From Kordiimonadaceae bacterium (GTDB taxonomy: Bacteria; Pseudomonadota; Alphaproteobacteria; Sphingomonadales; Kordiimonadaceae): 64,000 nucleotides of DNA. Where the stretch lies: NCBI GenBank assembly GCA_017640725.1, contig JAEPQB010000001.1, positions 1,798,001-1,862,000 of the forward strand. Reading direction: 5' to 3'. This document shows, one piece after another, positions 9,530 through 18,136 of the stretch. Each line of letters opens with the position of its first letter. The stretch's first letter is position 1. The notes beneath the pieces are model-generated. The model saw nothing but the letters and a program-made list of their open reading frames with translations. It did not search any database and was not told where the DNA came from. Made by a program: the position numbers and the translations under genes.

Positions 9530-10414
9530 ATGTCCGATAACAATACTTACACTCCGCCTAAAGTATGGAAATGGGATAGCGAAAGCGGTGGACGCTTTGC
9601 GAAAATAAATCGCCCAATTTCAGGCGCTACTCACGAGAAAGAACTGCCCTCTGGAAAGCACCCGTTTCAGCTCTATTCACTAGCAACGCCAAACGGCGTG
9701 AAAGTGACAGTTCTTCTGGAAGAACTGTTGGAAGCCGGGCATACGGGCGCTGAGTATGACGCCTATACCGTTGATATCGGCGAAGGTCAGCAATTCAGCT
9801 CCGGTTTTGTGGCGGCAAACCCTAATTCCAAAATCCCTGCCATGTGGGACAAAAGCGGTGACGAACCAGTCCGCTTGTTTGAAAGTGCTTCTATTATGAT
9901 GCATCTGGCAGAAAAGTTCGACGCCTTTTTGCCTGCTGAAGGACCGGCGCGCGCGGAATGTTTGTCCTGGCTCTTTTGGCAGATGGGCAGTGCACCCTTC
10001 CTGGGTGGTGGCTTTGGCCATTTTTACGCCTACGCGCCGGAAAAATGGCAGTACCCGATCGACCGTTACGCCATGGAAGTGAAGCGGCAACTTGATGTTC
10101 TAGACAAGCAGCTTGCTGACAAGAAATACATTTGTGGTGATGACTATACCATTGCTGACATGGCCATTTGGGCTTGGTACGGCGCACTGGTGCTCGGCAA
10201 GCTATATGAAGCGGCTGAGTTTTTGGATGTGGCGTCCTATACGAATGTAGTGCGCTGGGCGAAAGAGATTGCCGAACGGCCTGCCGTGAAGCGCGGCATT
10301 ATGGTGAACCGCGCGTGGGGTGACCCAGCGGGGCAGCTGAGGGAACGTCACGACGCCAGTGACTTTGAGCATGGAACCTGGGACAAAGTTGGCGGCGAGG
10401 AAGCTGCCGAATAA
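9530..10414 (+). CDS. Glutathione S-transferase, YghU/GST-like
   Basis: HPFQLYSLATPNGVKVTVLLEEL...NPNSKIPAMWD...RLFESASIMMHLAEKF; ATG at 9530 preferred. Confidence 0.92.
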   Translation: MSDNNTYTPPKVWKWDSESGGRFAKINRPISGATHEKELPSGKHPFQLYSLATPNGVKVTVLLEELLEAGHTGAEYDAYTVDIGEGQQFSSGFVAANPNSKIPAMWDKSGDEPVRLFESASIMMHLAEKFDAFLPAEGPARAECLSWLFWQMGSAPFLGGGFGHFYAYAPEKWQYPIDRYAMEVKRQLDVLDKQLADKKYICGDDYTIADMAIWAWYGALVLGKLYEAAEFLDVASYTNVVRWAKEIAERPAVKRGIMVNRAWGDPAGQLRERHDASDFEHGTWDKVGGEEAAE

Positions 10415-10440
10415 GCTCCCTGATAGTTTTCAATCATTTT

Positions 10441-10471
10441 GGCCCGGCGTTGAATGCGCCGGGCTTTTTGT
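10441..10471 (+). terminator. Intrinsic terminator
   Basis: GGCCCGGCGttgaatGCGCCGGGCTTTTTG. Confidence 0.85.
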
Positions 10472-10477
10472 GGGGGG

Positions 10478-12292
10478 TCAGCCTTTCGCAGTTTCTTCGC
10501 GGTCAGAGAGATAGTCGCTGTCTGAGTCCAGAATCTGCTTCAGTTCTTCCATGTTTTTGCGAACAGCAGTGCCATATGCTTTTTCGTCACCCCACAGAGC
10601 AGACAGTTCAACAAGTGCTGACTTGTCATGGTCTGCGAAACGTTCGCCTGTTTGGCGTGCCAAAGCCTCTGGCATGCCAAGTTGCTGCAACACTTCTTCG
10701 CCCAAGGAAATGGCAGACTGGAATGTGTCGCGCTCAAACACTCGCACGCCGCGCCTGATCAGTTCATAGGCATGCTGCCTATTACGGGCCCTGACGGCGA
10801 GTGGCAGGTCGGGGTAATGTTTCTGGGCAACGCGCACAATTTCGAGTGATTTTTCAATGCTGTCTACGGCAATTACAAGCAGCTGCGCATCTTTCGCGCC
10901 CGCTGCCCGCAACAAGTCCAGCCGCGACGCATCGCCAAAAAATACTTTGTTGCCGAAGCGGCGCACCAGTTCGATTTGTTCGGCGTCATGATCCAGAATG
11001 GTAAGATGATGGCCCGCAGCCATGAGCATACGGCCAACGATTTGGCCGAACCGTCCAAAGCCGACCATGATGATGGGGCCATCAGGCTCGACCGCGTCAG
11101 GCTGATCATGGGGGGCCTGCACCATTTTTGGCGCTACCAGCTTTTCGTAAATGATCATCATCAGCGGTGCGCTGATCATGGAAAGTGCAACCACGAGCGT
11201 GCCAATGGCTGCGGTTCGACCATCAAACACGCTGCTTTGGCGGGCGTATTCAAACAAAACGAAGCCAAATTCACCACCCTGGGCGAGGAAAAACGCCACC
11301 ATCAGCCCGGAACGCCGGTCAAGCTTGCAGACTTTTGCGACAATCAGCAGCAAAACAAATTTAGCCACAATCAAAAGACCGACCGCCGCCAGGATCAGGC
11401 GCAGCTCTTCTGAAAGCAGATTAAAGTCAACACTTGCCCCAACGCCCAGGAAAAACAGTCCCATTAACAGGCCTTTAAATGGCTCCAGGTCGCTTTCGAT
11501 TTCATGGCGATATTCGTTTTCTGCCAGTACCACGCCGGCCACAAAGGCACCAAGTGCCGGTGACAAGCCGACGAGATTCATCAACAGTGCAATACCGACA
11601 ATCATTAAAAGCGCTGCAGCGGTAAATATTTCTCTGAGCCGTGAATGGGCAATAAATCGGAATATCGGTTTCACCACATAGCGCCCACCCAGGATCAAAA
11701 GCACAACGGCAACTAGCGGCAGCAAGACTTTCAACAATGTGCCACCGCTATCGTCCGCACCTGTGGCTACCGTGGTTGTGGCCAGGAGCGGCAGCAAACT
11801 GATAATCGGGATTACGGCAAGGTCTTGCATCAGCAAAATGCCAAAGCCGGTTTGGCCACCCGGTGTTTTCATCAGGCCTTTTTCGCCGAGGCTTTGCAGC
11901 ACAATGGCGGTCGAGGAAAGCGCAAATATGAGGCCCAGAGCGATCGCTTGATTGACGTTGTTAACCAGCACCATGCTGATGCCTGCAAGTACAACAGCAG
12001 TGGCGAGAACCTGTGTCAGACCAGCGCCCAAAATGAGCGATCGCATGCTCCACAGAAGGCTGGGCTTGAGTTCAAGCCCGATCAGGAACAACAGCATCAC
12101 AACGCCAAATTCTGCGAAATGCAGCATCTCGGTCTGGTCGCCTACTGCCCCGATACCAAAGGGTCCGATCAAAACACCCGCAATCAGATAGCCGAGAACC
12201 GAGCCAAGGCCAAGGCGCTTGGCGATGGGCACAGATGCCACAGCTGCTATCAGATAGATGAAGGCAGTGGACAGAAAATCACCGTGTTCCAT
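10478..12292 (-). CDS. Monovalent cation:proton antiporter-2 family (KefB/KefC-like) with TrkA-N domain
   Basis: Multi-TM Na+/H+ exchanger domain plus IIMVGFGRFGQIVGRMLMAAGH Rossmann domain. Confidence 0.93.
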   Translation of the reverse strand: MEHGDFLSTAFIYLIAAVASVPIAKRLGLGSVLGYLIAGVLIGPFGIGAVGDQTEMLHFAEFGVVMLLFLIGLELKPSLLWSMRSLILGAGLTQVLATAVVLAGISMVLVNNVNQAIALGLIFALSSTAIVLQSLGEKGLMKTPGGQTGFGILLMQDLAVIPIISLLPLLATTTVATGADDSGGTLLKVLLPLVAVVLLILGGRYVVKPIFRFIAHSRLREIFTAAALLMIVGIALLMNLVGLSPALGAFVAGVVLAENEYRHEIESDLEPFKGLLMGLFFLGVGASVDFNLLSEELRLILAAVGLLIVAKFVLLLIVAKVCKLDRRSGLMVAFFLAQGGEFGFVLFEYARQSSVFDGRTAAIGTLVVALSMISAPLMMIIYEKLVAPKMVQAPHDQPDAVEPDGPIIMVGFGRFGQIVGRMLMAAGHHLTILDHDAEQIELVRRFGNKVFFGDASRLDLLRAAGAKDAQLLVIAVDSIEKSLEIVRVAQKHYPDLPLAVRARNRQHAYELIRRGVRVFERDTFQSAISLGEEVLQQLGMPEALARQTGERFADHDKSALVELSALWGDEKAYGTAVRKNMEELKQILDSDSDYLSDREETAKG

Positions 12293-12390
12293 ATGGTCCC
12301 CCGATGTTGTGTGCTTCCACCAGATTGGTGGGCATGGTTGTTGTTATACTACGCGCTGAAGACATCACCAGTTTAATCGGGCTGGCAAAC

Positions 12391-12421
12391 GAAAAAGCCG
12401 TGCGATGGGTTTCGCGCGGCT
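12391..12421 (-). terminator. Intrinsic terminator for the pirin gene
   Basis: AAAAAGCCGTGCGatgggtttCGCGCGGCTT; T-run on the minus strand. Confidence 0.65.
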
Positions 12422-12441
12422 TCGATGATTTTAGCACTAGG

Positions 12442-13143
12442 CTATTTGGTCATATCAAACAGCAGGATTTCGCTGTCTTTTTCAGCTTTGATGCTGATCA
12501 GATCTTCTTTGCTGATCGCGGCACCATCGCCGGCTGAAAGTGTTTCGCCGCCAAGGGTGAACTCACCTTTCACGGCCTGAACCCAGATCAAACGGTCGAT
12601 AGATGTTTCATACTCAACAGTTTCGCCAGCTGGCAGCAATGTAGCGTTCAGTTTCACATCCTGGTGGATGGTAACCGAGCCGTCGCGGCCATCGGGCGAG
12701 CCGACCAGCTTCCAGTTGCCCGTCTTGTCCGCGTCTGAATAGGCTTTTTGCTCATAAGAGGGCGCAATGCCATTTTTCTCTGGCATGATCCAGATTTGCA
12801 GAAAGTGCACATTGTCTTCTTTGGAGTGATTATATTCACTGTGACGAATGCCGGACCCTGCAGACATACGTTGCACGTCACCTGGGCGAATTACTGAACC
12901 GGTGCCAAGCGTGTCTTTGTGCTCGAGGGCGCCGTCGATCACATAAGAGATAATCTCCATGTCGCTGTGGCCGTGGGTTGGGAAACCCTCACCCGGTTGA
13001 ACGCGGTCTTCATTGATAACCCGCAGATGGCCAAAACCCATGAACTGTGGGTCATAATAGCTGCCAAACGAAAAGGTGTGATGGCTATTGAGCCAGCCAT
13101 GGTTCGCCATGCCGCGTTCAAAACTTCTTCTAACTGTCATCAT
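12442..13143 (-). CDS. Pirin-family protein (YhhW-like)
   Basis: RRSFERGMANHGWLNSHHTFSFGSYYDPQFMGFGHLRVINEDRVQPGEGFPTHGHSDMEIISYVIDG. Start could be 13176, 13143 or 13140. Confidence 0.93.
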   Translation of the reverse strand: MMTVRRSFERGMANHGWLNSHHTFSFGSYYDPQFMGFGHLRVINEDRVQPGEGFPTHGHSDMEIISYVIDGALEHKDTLGTGSVIRPGDVQRMSAGSGIRHSEYNHSKEDNVHFLQIWIMPEKNGIAPSYEQKAYSDADKTGNWKLVGSPDGRDGSVTIHQDVKLNATLLPAGETVEYETSIDRLIWVQAVKGEFTLGGETLSAGDGAAISKEDLISIKAEKDSEILLFDMTK

Positions 13144-13247
13144 GATCTTGCTCCTTTGCATCTTGTGCTTGACCACAATTTAAGAAGGATCATTATGAGA
13201 GACAATTATGCTAATAAGTGACATAGTGTTTCCAAAAAGGATACAAT

Positions 13248-14159
13248 ATGGACAAATTCAAAAACCTGACAGCTTTTGTAAATGTAGTGGAGGCAAATGG
13301 TTTTGCTGCCGCTGCCCGTCGGTTGGGGCGCACACGCTCCAGCGTCAATAAATCGGTGATGGCGCTCGAGGATGAGCTGGGCGTGCAGCTTCTCAATCGC
13401 ACGACCCGGCGGGTGAGTGCCACCGCAAACGGTGAGGCTTACTACGCCAGGGCTAAAATAATTCTGCAGGACATTGCAGAAGCCGACCGGGCAATAGCTG
13501 AAAATGATGATGAACCTAAAGGCACGCTCAGGCTAAACGCACCTCTTTCCTTTGGTGCGTTGCATTTAAGCAAAGCCCTATCGGACTTTTTGGCCCAATA
13601 TCCTGGACTCAAGCTGGAGCTCGCGCTCACAGACCATTTTGTGGATCCGCTTGATGGCGGATTCGATGCCGTCGTTCGTATTGGTGCACTGAATGAAAAC
13701 CCGTCCCTTATCGACCACCCCATTGTTGAAATGCAACGGTTTCTGGTCGCGTCACCGGAGTTTCTCCATGAGCACGGGAACATAAAGTCAGTCAACCAGC
13801 TGAAGTCGTTGCCATGTCTGCATTATGGCTCGCTTGGGGAAGGGCATGTCTGGCGCCTGTTAGGCAAGGGGCAGGAATTGAATGTCCCGGTTAACGGGGT
13901 GATGTGTGCCAACAACGGCGAGGCGTTGCAGCAGGCCGCTTTGTGTGGCCTGGGCGTTGCCATGTTGCCAACGTTTATTGTGGGGCCCGCATTGCAAACA
14001 GGTGCCTTGGTGCGCGTGCTGCCGGATTATGCACCGCCGCCCATTCACTTGATGCTGCTGTATCCACCTAGTCGGCATTTATCTCCCAAAATCCGACAGC
14101 TGGTCGCATTCTTATATGATCGGTTCGGCGAGCATCCGCCGTGGGATCTGTTCAACTGA
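13248..14159 (+). CDS. LysR-family transcriptional regulator
   Basis: LTAFVNVVEANGFAAAARRLGRTRSSVNKSVMALEDELGVQLLNRTTRRVS HTH and substrate-binding domain. Confidence 0.95.
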   Translation: MDKFKNLTAFVNVVEANGFAAAARRLGRTRSSVNKSVMALEDELGVQLLNRTTRRVSATANGEAYYARAKIILQDIAEADRAIAENDDEPKGTLRLNAPLSFGALHLSKALSDFLAQYPGLKLELALTDHFVDPLDGGFDAVVRIGALNENPSLIDHPIVEMQRFLVASPEFLHEHGNIKSVNQLKSLPCLHYGSLGEGHVWRLLGKGQELNVPVNGVMCANNGEALQQAALCGLGVAMLPTFIVGPALQTGALVRVLPDYAPPPIHLMLLYPPSRHLSPKIRQLVAFLYDRFGEHPPWDLFN

Positions 14160-14229
14160 CTTAAGTTTATTTTTGGCGTTCTGGCTTGCATTCCACCTCT
14201 ATAACAAGTGATGGTTCGGTATCCACTCA

Positions 14230-14760
14230 ATGCCCGGAGGACCGATCATGCCATTCCACAAAAGCGCTGCGATTTGCTTGGCGCTGTTTTTCGCTTCCGC
14301 GGCAAACGCAGAAGTGATTGAAGCAAGCCCTGACCACTTTGTGCTGCGCCATGAAGCCAACTCCACATTGAGCCCTCAGGAAATGTGGGCCCGTCTGATT
14401 AACCCTTCCAGCTGGTGGCACCCGGACCATTCCTATTCCGGCGATGCCAATAACCTGTCACTTGATGTGCGGGCCGGTGGTCTGTGGAAAGAAGAATGGG
14501 AGGGCGGGTCTGTCACCCACGGCGAAGTTGTTTTCGTTAATCCTGGTGTGCAAATCAGGTTGGATGCCCCTTTTGGCCCCTTACAGGCCATTGGCGCGAA
14601 AACCATCTGGACCATAACGATCTCGGCTGACGGCGAAGGGTCTAAAGTCGTATTTGACGAAATATCGCACGGGGTAGCCAGCAGTAAACTGGATGAGCTG
14701 GCGCCTGCGGTCGATTTTGTGAAATCTGAAGGTATTCGCCGCTTAACCGCAGTTGAGTGA
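14230..14760 (+). CDS. SRPBCC (START-like) domain protein, secreted
   Basis: Signal peptide (ICLALFFASAANA), ISPEEMW-like LSPQEMWARLINPSSWWHP, GGLWKEEW. Confidence 0.7.
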   Translation: MPGGPIMPFHKSAAICLALFFASAANAEVIEASPDHFVLRHEANSTLSPQEMWARLINPSSWWHPDHSYSGDANNLSLDVRAGGLWKEEWEGGSVTHGEVVFVNPGVQIRLDAPFGPLQAIGAKTIWTITISADGEGSKVVFDEISHGVASSKLDELAPAVDFVKSEGIRRLTAVE

Positions 14761-14775
14761 GATTTTGATACTCAG

Positions 14776-14839
14776 TGCGCAGCCGACGTGGTTGAGGCAA
14801 GCCGGCTGCGCAGCTCCGCCGGGGGGTATTGGCGGAGCG
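14776..14839. terminator. Two stacked hairpins between convergent genes
   Basis: TGCGCAGCC...GGCTGCGCA and CTCCGCC...GGCGGAG; no strong T-run. Confidence 0.5.
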
Positions 14840-14850
14840 GGAGTTAGCGT

Positions 14851-15357
14851 TTAGCCTTCAAATGGGATTGCTTCCAATTTGTCTGCGGAAACATTTTTGA
14901 TCCGCTTCCAGTTGGAATTGGCAGCCTTGATGCGACCCTTTGGGTTCTCAAGCCACATATCGTGGATCTGTAGAGAGTTGTTGAGGTAAAGCTTGCCATC
15001 AACGATTTCGAAGGCTTCCGGGTCAACTTCCAGCTTCAACCCAACAGATGTGCCGAACGAACAAAAGCCGCCATACTGCGGTGCGTAGCCGCGTGGATTG
15101 CTGGCAAATTTGTCGCGGTTGGACGCAGTAGAGAAACGATATTCCACGCCGTCATAAGTATGGGTGAACCGGCTTTTGCCAGCAGTTGGCACGCCCTTAT
15201 TGAAATAGGCAACGACGTCATAGCCCTTAACACCCAGTTTATGGTCACTGACATTGGCAGTGCGAACTTCTGCGGCGTTTGCCTGTCCCACCATTACGGT
15301 GGCTGTAACTGCTGCAATCATGAATGCAGCCATGTTTTTTAGTATTGAACCAATCAT
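14851..15357 (-). CDS. YHS-domain secreted protein
   Basis: KGYDVVAYFNKGVPTAGKSRFTHTYDGVEYRFSTASNRDKFASNPRGYAPQYGGFCS. Confidence 0.9.
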   Translation of the reverse strand: MIGSILKNMAAFMIAAVTATVMVGQANAAEVRTANVSDHKLGVKGYDVVAYFNKGVPTAGKSRFTHTYDGVEYRFSTASNRDKFASNPRGYAPQYGGFCSFGTSVGLKLEVDPEAFEIVDGKLYLNNSLQIHDMWLENPKGRIKAANSNWKRIKNVSADKLEAIPFEG

Positions 15358-15373
15358 TTTTTGCTCCTTGGTT

Positions 15374-15425
15374 TGCGTCAATGACGCATAGATACGGAGC
15401 GTGATCGCTTTAATCTATGAGCGAT
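15374..15425. promoter_or_regulatory. Two dyads upstream of the YHS gene
   Basis: TGCGTCA-A-TGACGCA (15374-15388) and ATCGCT-N10-AGCGAT (15404-15425). Confidence 0.45.
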
Positions 15426-15483
15426 AGTCGGGATAATTTGTCAGATCGTCTTTAATTACCGAGCAACGAACCAATGGGCCAAT

Positions 15484-16416
15484 TTATTGAACTTGATTTT
15501 GCCTCCGGTATTGACCCGGCCCGGTGCCTACGGTTTTCTTGAACACTTTGCTGAATGAAGCAAGAGACTGATAGCCAACAGTTTCTGCTATTGCGTCTGT
15601 TGATAGCTCGCTTTCAATCAAAAACTGACAGGCCTTTTGCATCCTCCAGTCGGTGACATATTGCATTGGGGTCATACCCATCATGCTTCGAAATCGGTCA
15701 GCGAATACTGATCGTGACAGCCCCGACTGACCCGCAAGTAATTCAATGGTCCACACGTCGCCGGGAGCCTCATGAAACTTCTTGAGACCTTTGCCGATGT
15801 GCTTGTCTCCCAGTGCTTGCAACACACCACTGTCATTGTCTGAATTAGCGGCCCAAGCCCTGACCGCATGGATCAAAAGGATTTCCGACAAGCGTTTAAC
15901 AATAGCTTGTCCTCCCATCAAAGCACCCGAGGACTCGTACCCCATGTAACGCATGGCGTTTTCGAACCACGAAAACTCAATTGCATCCGAGCCTTTTATC
16001 AGAATAAAGGGCGGTAAATCTGACAAAAGCGGGTGGTTAAATCGTGGATCAAACTCGAAATGTCCACATACAAGATGCCCGTAACCAGAGCCATCCCCGC
16101 CATAAATAAAATGGCCTTCGCCGGTGTATCCGGCAATTTCGAGCGCCTTGTCGAGGCTGATAATTGGCGTATCCATGGCATTAGACAAGGTGTGTGCGGC
16201 ACCGTGGGGGATAATAATCATATCGCCAGACGATAAAAGCACAGGGTCATTTGCGCCCTCGACATTCACCCAGCAGTCACCACCTGAGGCGAGGTGAAAT
16301 CTGGCTACATTTTGATATTTAGGCACCTGAATGCCCCACGGTGCAGAAAACTCTGTGGTGAAATACAAAGACCCCCTGAATTTCAGCAGGTCCAATATAT
16401 CGCTTAAGGCATCCAT
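15484..16416 (-). CDS. AraC-family transcriptional regulator (cupin-type N-terminal domain)
   Basis: AGQSGLSRSVFADRFRSMMGMTPMQYVTDWRMQKACQFLIES...VGYQSLASFSKVFKKTVGTGPGQYRR. Confidence 0.95.
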   Translation of the reverse strand: MDALSDILDLLKFRGSLYFTTEFSAPWGIQVPKYQNVARFHLASGGDCWVNVEGANDPVLLSSGDMIIIPHGAAHTLSNAMDTPIISLDKALEIAGYTGEGHFIYGGDGSGYGHLVCGHFEFDPRFNHPLLSDLPPFILIKGSDAIEFSWFENAMRYMGYESSGALMGGQAIVKRLSEILLIHAVRAWAANSDNDSGVLQALGDKHIGKGLKKFHEAPGDVWTIELLAGQSGLSRSVFADRFRSMMGMTPMQYVTDWRMQKACQFLIESELSTDAIAETVGYQSLASFSKVFKKTVGTGPGQYRRQNQVQ

Positions 16417-16564
16417 TATTTTCTCCTTTCCCGAATTATGTCGAAAAAGTGCTGTTATGCAAACGACCAGGACGATCTGACAAATAATGCGGACGAATGA
16501 AAATTGTTCATCTGAAATGACCGACTAGATATGGCCTCACACGAATTGAAAAAGAGGACATATC

Positions 16565-16948
16565 ATGATTGATCATATGAGCGTGGGTGTTGAATGCCTG
16601 GACACCGCACGCGAATTTTATACCAAGGTTCTGCAAACTTTGGGCTTTGATCTGAAAGTGGAAACTTCAGATTTGCTGGCGTTTGGCGGCACGGGCATCG
16701 AATTTCTTGCGATGAAACCTTTTGACAAAGCAATGGCGTCCGCCGGAAACGGTATGCATGTCGCATTCACGGCACTTAGTGAAGACCAAGTGGACAAGTT
16801 TCATGCTGTTGCCATGGAGTTGGGCGCCACTTGCGAGGGCATGCCAGGCAAGCGCAATTACCCCCACGCAGAGGTTTATGCAGCTTATGTGCGTGATCCT
16901 TTTGGCCACAAACTTGAGGCCCTCACCAACGGCCTGTCGGCGCGATAA
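16565..16948 (+). CDS. VOC family protein (glyoxalase-like)
   Basis: MIDHMSVGVECLDTAREFYTKVLQTLGF...YAAYVRDPFGHKLEAL. Confidence 0.93.
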   Translation: MIDHMSVGVECLDTAREFYTKVLQTLGFDLKVETSDLLAFGGTGIEFLAMKPFDKAMASAGNGMHVAFTALSEDQVDKFHAVAMELGATCEGMPGKRNYPHAEVYAAYVRDPFGHKLEALTNGLSAR

Positions 16949-16959
16949 AGGAGTGCATA

Positions 16960-17382
16960 ATGTCTGATATCATTTTTTACCTTACCCTCAGCGGACTGCT
17001 CACACTGTTGCTGTGGACGCCCTACATCGTTGCCAGAATGTTCGCCTGGGGTATTCCGACATTCCTCAATAATTACCCGGAAGGGTTTCCAGCGAAATCG
17101 CCAGAGCAACCCTTGTGGGCGGCGCGCGCCCAGCGGGCGCACCTCAATATGGTTGAGACCATGCCGGCTTTTGTGGCCGTCACGGCGGCCGCCCTCTTGG
17201 CGCCAGGCCTCGGTGAACTCGGAACTGCCTCGGTTGCCTATTGGAGCACGGTTTTCTTCTATGCACGTCTTGTCCATGCAGCCGTATACATTGTGGGTAT
17301 CCCTTACCTCAGAACACCTGTTTACCTCGTGTCTTGGTTGTCGGTGCTCATGATTGGTTTTGAGGTTATTGGCACGCTGTAG
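16960..17382 (+). CDS. MAPEG family membrane protein
   Basis: Four predicted TMs, ARAQRAHLNMVETMPAFVAVTAAA. Confidence 0.85.
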   Translation: MSDIIFYLTLSGLLTLLLWTPYIVARMFAWGIPTFLNNYPEGFPAKSPEQPLWAARAQRAHLNMVETMPAFVAVTAAALLAPGLGELGTASVAYWSTVFFYARLVHAAVYIVGIPYLRTPVYLVSWLSVLMIGFEVIGTL

Positions 17383-17452
17383 CGCGTTTGACCGAGCCCA
17401 AATATAGAGGGGCAGAACCCGTCAAAGCCGATCCTGCTTTGCTGCCACTCGA

Positions 17453-17482
17453 ATCTCCCCTATGCTCACGCGTAGGGGAGAT
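17453..17482 (+). promoter_or_regulatory. Perfect 10-bp hairpin covering the Shine-Dalgarno of the 17488 gene
   Basis: ATCTCCCCTA-tgctcacgcg-TAGGGGAGAT; SD-like AGGGGAG lies in the 3' arm, ATG at 17488. Confidence 0.6.
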
Positions 17483-17487
17483 GTTTG

Positions 17488-18105
17488 ATGAACAAGCAAT
17501 TGATACTGGTTTGTGCTGCTGGCTTTATGGTTTCTGCGCTGTCTACGGTGAACGCACTGGATCATCACGGTAAGGACAAAAAAACCGCAGCAGAAAAGGC
17601 CGCAGAGGCCCTCGCAAACATGAGCGATGAACAGCGAAGACTGCTGAATACAACACCCATAACCGGTGATCGTTATCCCTCACCGCCCGAGCCGCACTAT
17701 GGCCCGGAAACAGGCTCTATTCATTTTGAAGACAAAGACCCAGGCCCGACGATCGGCGGCACTATCACCATGAAGCCTGCTGTGGATGAAAACGGCAAGC
17801 AATTGGACGCCGCGAGCGAAGGCATCACCATGTATATGATCCATTGGGGCCTTGAAGTCGGCGAGCCGGGCACAGCCGACGATGCTGGTGCCGGTGACTT
17901 GGGCGGCGACTGTATGGGATTTCGGGATACAGGCCATGTAGTTGCGATGCCGGCGTCAGACGCGGGCGATGGCATGACCTGGGAAATCCCGATGGGAACC
18001 AAGGTACCCAGCGAGGCCGTTTATTTTGTAGGGCACACGCTATATGGCCGCATCCATAATTTGGCTAAATGCACTCAGACACCGATCCAAAACTGGGTCG
18101 AGTAA
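17488..18105 (+). CDS. Secreted protein of unknown function
   Basis: Signal peptide MNKQLILVCAAGFMVSALSTVNA, 205 aa; no family recognised. Confidence 0.75.
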   Translation: MNKQLILVCAAGFMVSALSTVNALDHHGKDKKTAAEKAAEALANMSDEQRRLLNTTPITGDRYPSPPEPHYGPETGSIHFEDKDPGPTIGGTITMKPAVDENGKQLDAASEGITMYMIHWGLEVGEPGTADDAGAGDLGGDCMGFRDTGHVVAMPASDAGDGMTWEIPMGTKVPSEAVYFVGHTLYGRIHNLAKCTQTPIQNWVE

Positions 18106-18136
18106 AACCAGACTAGCCCCAAGCGGTTGCACGGAG

